Source: Candidatus Gastranaerophilales bacterium | Lineage (GTDB): Bacteria; Cyanobacteriota; Vampirovibrionia; Gastranaerophilales; Gastranaerophilaceae | Reading direction: 5' to 3' | Length of the DNA: 64,000 bases | Assembly: GCA_944324305.1 (NCBI GenBank) | Contig: CALUVV010000002.1 | Location: 186,001-250,000 of the forward strand | In this document: one piece after another, positions 62,457 through 64,000 of the stretch | How the letters are laid out: every line of letters starts with the position of its first letter | Numbering within the stretch: the first letter of the stretch is position 1 | The notes under the pieces: generated by a model | Seen by the model: the letters and a program-made list of their open reading frames with translations, nothing else | Databases searched by the model: none | Told to the model about the DNA's origin: nothing | Program-made: the position numbers and the translations under genes

Positions 62457-64000
62457 ATGACTTTTAATAAATTTTTCCAAATATTATGCAGCTGTTTCAT
62501 AATAATATTTTATTCAAACTTAAATGTATCAGCGGAAGATTTTGATGCTGACAATACTTCAAGCTTTGAAGCTGCTTTATCAAAAGCGAATTCACAGCCT
62601 GAACAGCAGCATACAATTAATATAAACGGAGATATCTCGTTAGATTCTTCTATAAGCGAAGCAATCAGCTTGGAATTAAAAGGAAGTAACAGCGAAGATT
62701 ATTATAATTTTACTTTAAACGGGCATACATTCACATATGAAGGAGCGGACAAAAGTTCAGAAATATCGAATTTGCATATTTTAACAGATATTGACGGAAG
62801 CGGAATAGCAGTTAAAAACCAAAACTTAACAATCAATAATACGAATTTTACAGGAAGTTCAACTATTAAAAATGACATAAGTGCAATAACAAATAACGGC
62901 GGGGATTTATACATTACCAATTCAGCTTTTACAAAAAATTCAAGCGGGCTGACAGCAGGAGCAATAAACAACACAGGAAACGGGACTTTAAGAATTTCCG
63001 ATTCACTAATATCAGAAAATTACGGATTTAACGGAGGAGCTTTTTATCAAAACAACGGCGATACAGTTATTACTGATACAAAGATATCAGATAATACCGC
63101 AAGCCGTTTCGGAGGAGCAATATATGTAAATGACGGTACGTTAGATATTAAAGATTCTTTACTGAGTAACAATTCAACCGACGCGTACGGCGGAGCAATG
63201 TACATAAACGGAGGAACAGTTACAATTGATAATACGAATTTCGAAGAAAACAAAGTTACGGGTAATTCAATAGGCGGGGCTATTTATAACAGCAATAACG
63301 GGAATTTAATTATTCAAAACGGTTCATCATTTATAAACAACAGCGTAGAGAAAGGTGCTGCAGGAGCAATCAACAATCTTGGGAAGTTAACGGTAGATAA
63401 CACGCTTTTTGACGGGAACAGCGCGTTAAATGAAGGCGGAGGTATAGATAATTCAGGAACTTTGACCGTAACGAATTCCACATTCAGCAACAATTCAAGT
63501 ACTAATTCATACGGAGGAGCAATAGGAGGCGGAGGAGATATAACAATAAGCGGCAGCACATTTGATAATAATTCGGCAAAAGAATACGGCGGGGCAATTT
63601 CCATAATGGCAGGAAACGGAGTAATTTCAAATTGCAAATTTACAAACAACTCGGCAGAATCCATATGGGGCGGCGGTGCGATAATAAATTATATGAGTAC
63701 AATTGACTTAAATAATTCAAATATTTTTGAAAATAATACATCATCCGGACGCGGAGGAGCAATAACCGCAACAACAAGGTCAGTGACAAATATTACAGGT
63801 TCTGCAAGTTTTATTAACAACACTGCGGAAGATTTGGGCGGCGCAATATTTGCCCAGGGCACAGTTAATATTAACGCAAATAATCCCGATGCTCCTGTCA
63901 TTTTTTCAGGTAACAAAGATTCTACGGGAAGCAACGCTTTTCATCTTGATATTTATTATAATGACGATCCGATCAGCATAGGTACAATGAACCTTAATGT
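62457..64000 (+). CDS. Pmp-like beta-helix adhesin (3' end outside window)
   Basis: At least 514 residues, open to the window end. A start at 62457 with GGGGA upstream gives MTFNKFFQILCSCFIIIFYSNLNVSAED, a signal peptide. The mature part is a repetitive right-handed beta-helix of about 20-25 residues per coil, with GGAI and FxxN motifs of chlamydial polymorphic outer-membrane repeats (FTKNSSGLTAGAINN; FENNTSSGRGGAIT). Such proteins are exported to the surface, often via an autotransporter barrel which would be beyond the window. Opposite-strand frames here are artefacts of the repeats. Confidence 0.88.
   Translation, partial: MTFNKFFQILCSCFIIIFYSNLNVSAEDFDADNTSSFEAALSKANSQPEQQHTININGDISLDSSISEAISLELKGSNSEDYYNFTLNGHTFTYEGADKSSEISNLHILTDIDGSGIAVKNQNLTINNTNFTGSSTIKNDISAITNNGGDLYITNSAFTKNSSGLTAGAINNTGNGTLRISDSLISENYGFNGGAFYQNNGDTVITDTKISDNTASRFGGAIYVNDGTLDIKDSLLSNNSTDAYGGAMYINGGTVTIDNTNFEENKVTGNSIGGAIYNSNNGNLIIQNGSSFINNSVEKGAAGAINNLGKLTVDNTLFDGNSALNEGGGIDNSGTLTVTNSTFSNNSSTNSYGGAIGGGGDITISGSTFDNNSAKEYGGAISIMAGNGVISNCKFTNNSAESIWGGGAIINYMSTIDLNNSNIFENNTSSGRGGAITATTRSVTNITGSASFINNTAEDLGGAIFAQGTVNINANNPDAPVIFSGNKDSTGSNAFHLDIYYNDDPISIGTMNLN

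Noticed and set aside
62702-63934. Proline-rich proteins on the minus strand at the window end
   Set aside because: They are mirror frames of the GGAI repeat adhesin, with no ribosome sites.

Overview
The window is a low-GC bacterial chromosome segment. Several things point to a Gram-negative-type cell with type IV pilus or type II secretion machinery: three pseudopilins, a NagZ-like glycosidase, a lipoprotein prolyl isomerase, and a chlamydial Pmp-like beta-helix adhesin. Pilin cores such as FTLAEVLITLGIIG, the compact gene order and many small secreted proteins of unknown family suggest a gut Vampirovibrionia ('Melainabacteria', Gastranaerophilales). That assignment is inference; no marker was aligned.

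Layout. 1-4.2 kb: mfd (5' end outside the window) and a SurA/PrsA-like lipoprotein, then RNase P RNA on the minus strand. 4.5-11.7 kb: three pseudopilins, small hypothetical proteins, a solute-binding protein, rarA and a LysM protein. 11.8-16.1 kb: two mosaic paralogous proteins flanking rpmB. 16.2-19.8 kb: a coiled-coil DNA-binding-like protein, recA, a putative lipoprotein, an HTH/zinc-ribbon regulator and tmRNA. 20-39.7 kb: an accessory island beginning just after tmRNA. It holds an HNH nuclease, a serine recombinase with a premature stop, DUF2924, a terminase large subunit, DUF5681, a ParB-methyltransferase fusion, an XRE repressor, a HigBA toxin-antitoxin pair, a Hachiman defence pair (hamA intact, hamB frameshifted) and a five-gene cassette of coiled-coil proteins of unknown role. 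39.9-64 kb: housekeeping and envelope genes (flavodoxin, HD hydrolase, GT2 and GT4 glycosyltransferases, pabBC-pabA, pgeF, aquaporin, nagZ-like, agcS, ACT protein, GH57, dut, alaS), tRNA-Arg(TCT) and the start of a large adhesin.

The most striking signal is simple-sequence repeats placed where length changes would switch genes. Four G/C homopolymers of 10-13 bases lie inside coding regions: two pilins, one glycosyltransferase and one HigB toxin. Two of these genes (pilin at 10398, HigB) are out of frame as sequenced, and a one-base change restores each. Two paralogous mosaic proteins carry an ATCCT pentanucleotide array (4 and 6 copies) exactly at the predicted transcription start of a duplicated, near-consensus sigma70 promoter. 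Together these look like a phase- and antigenic-variation repertoire acting on surface structures and, unusually, on a toxin.

A second general feature is probable leaderless transcription: nine genes have a -10 hexamer 6-7 bases before ATG and no Shine-Dalgarno, while their neighbours have strong ones. Tail-to-tail overlaps of convergent genes are frequent. The island shows decay (one nonsense mutation and at least three frameshifts), although sequencing error cannot be excluded for the homopolymer cases.
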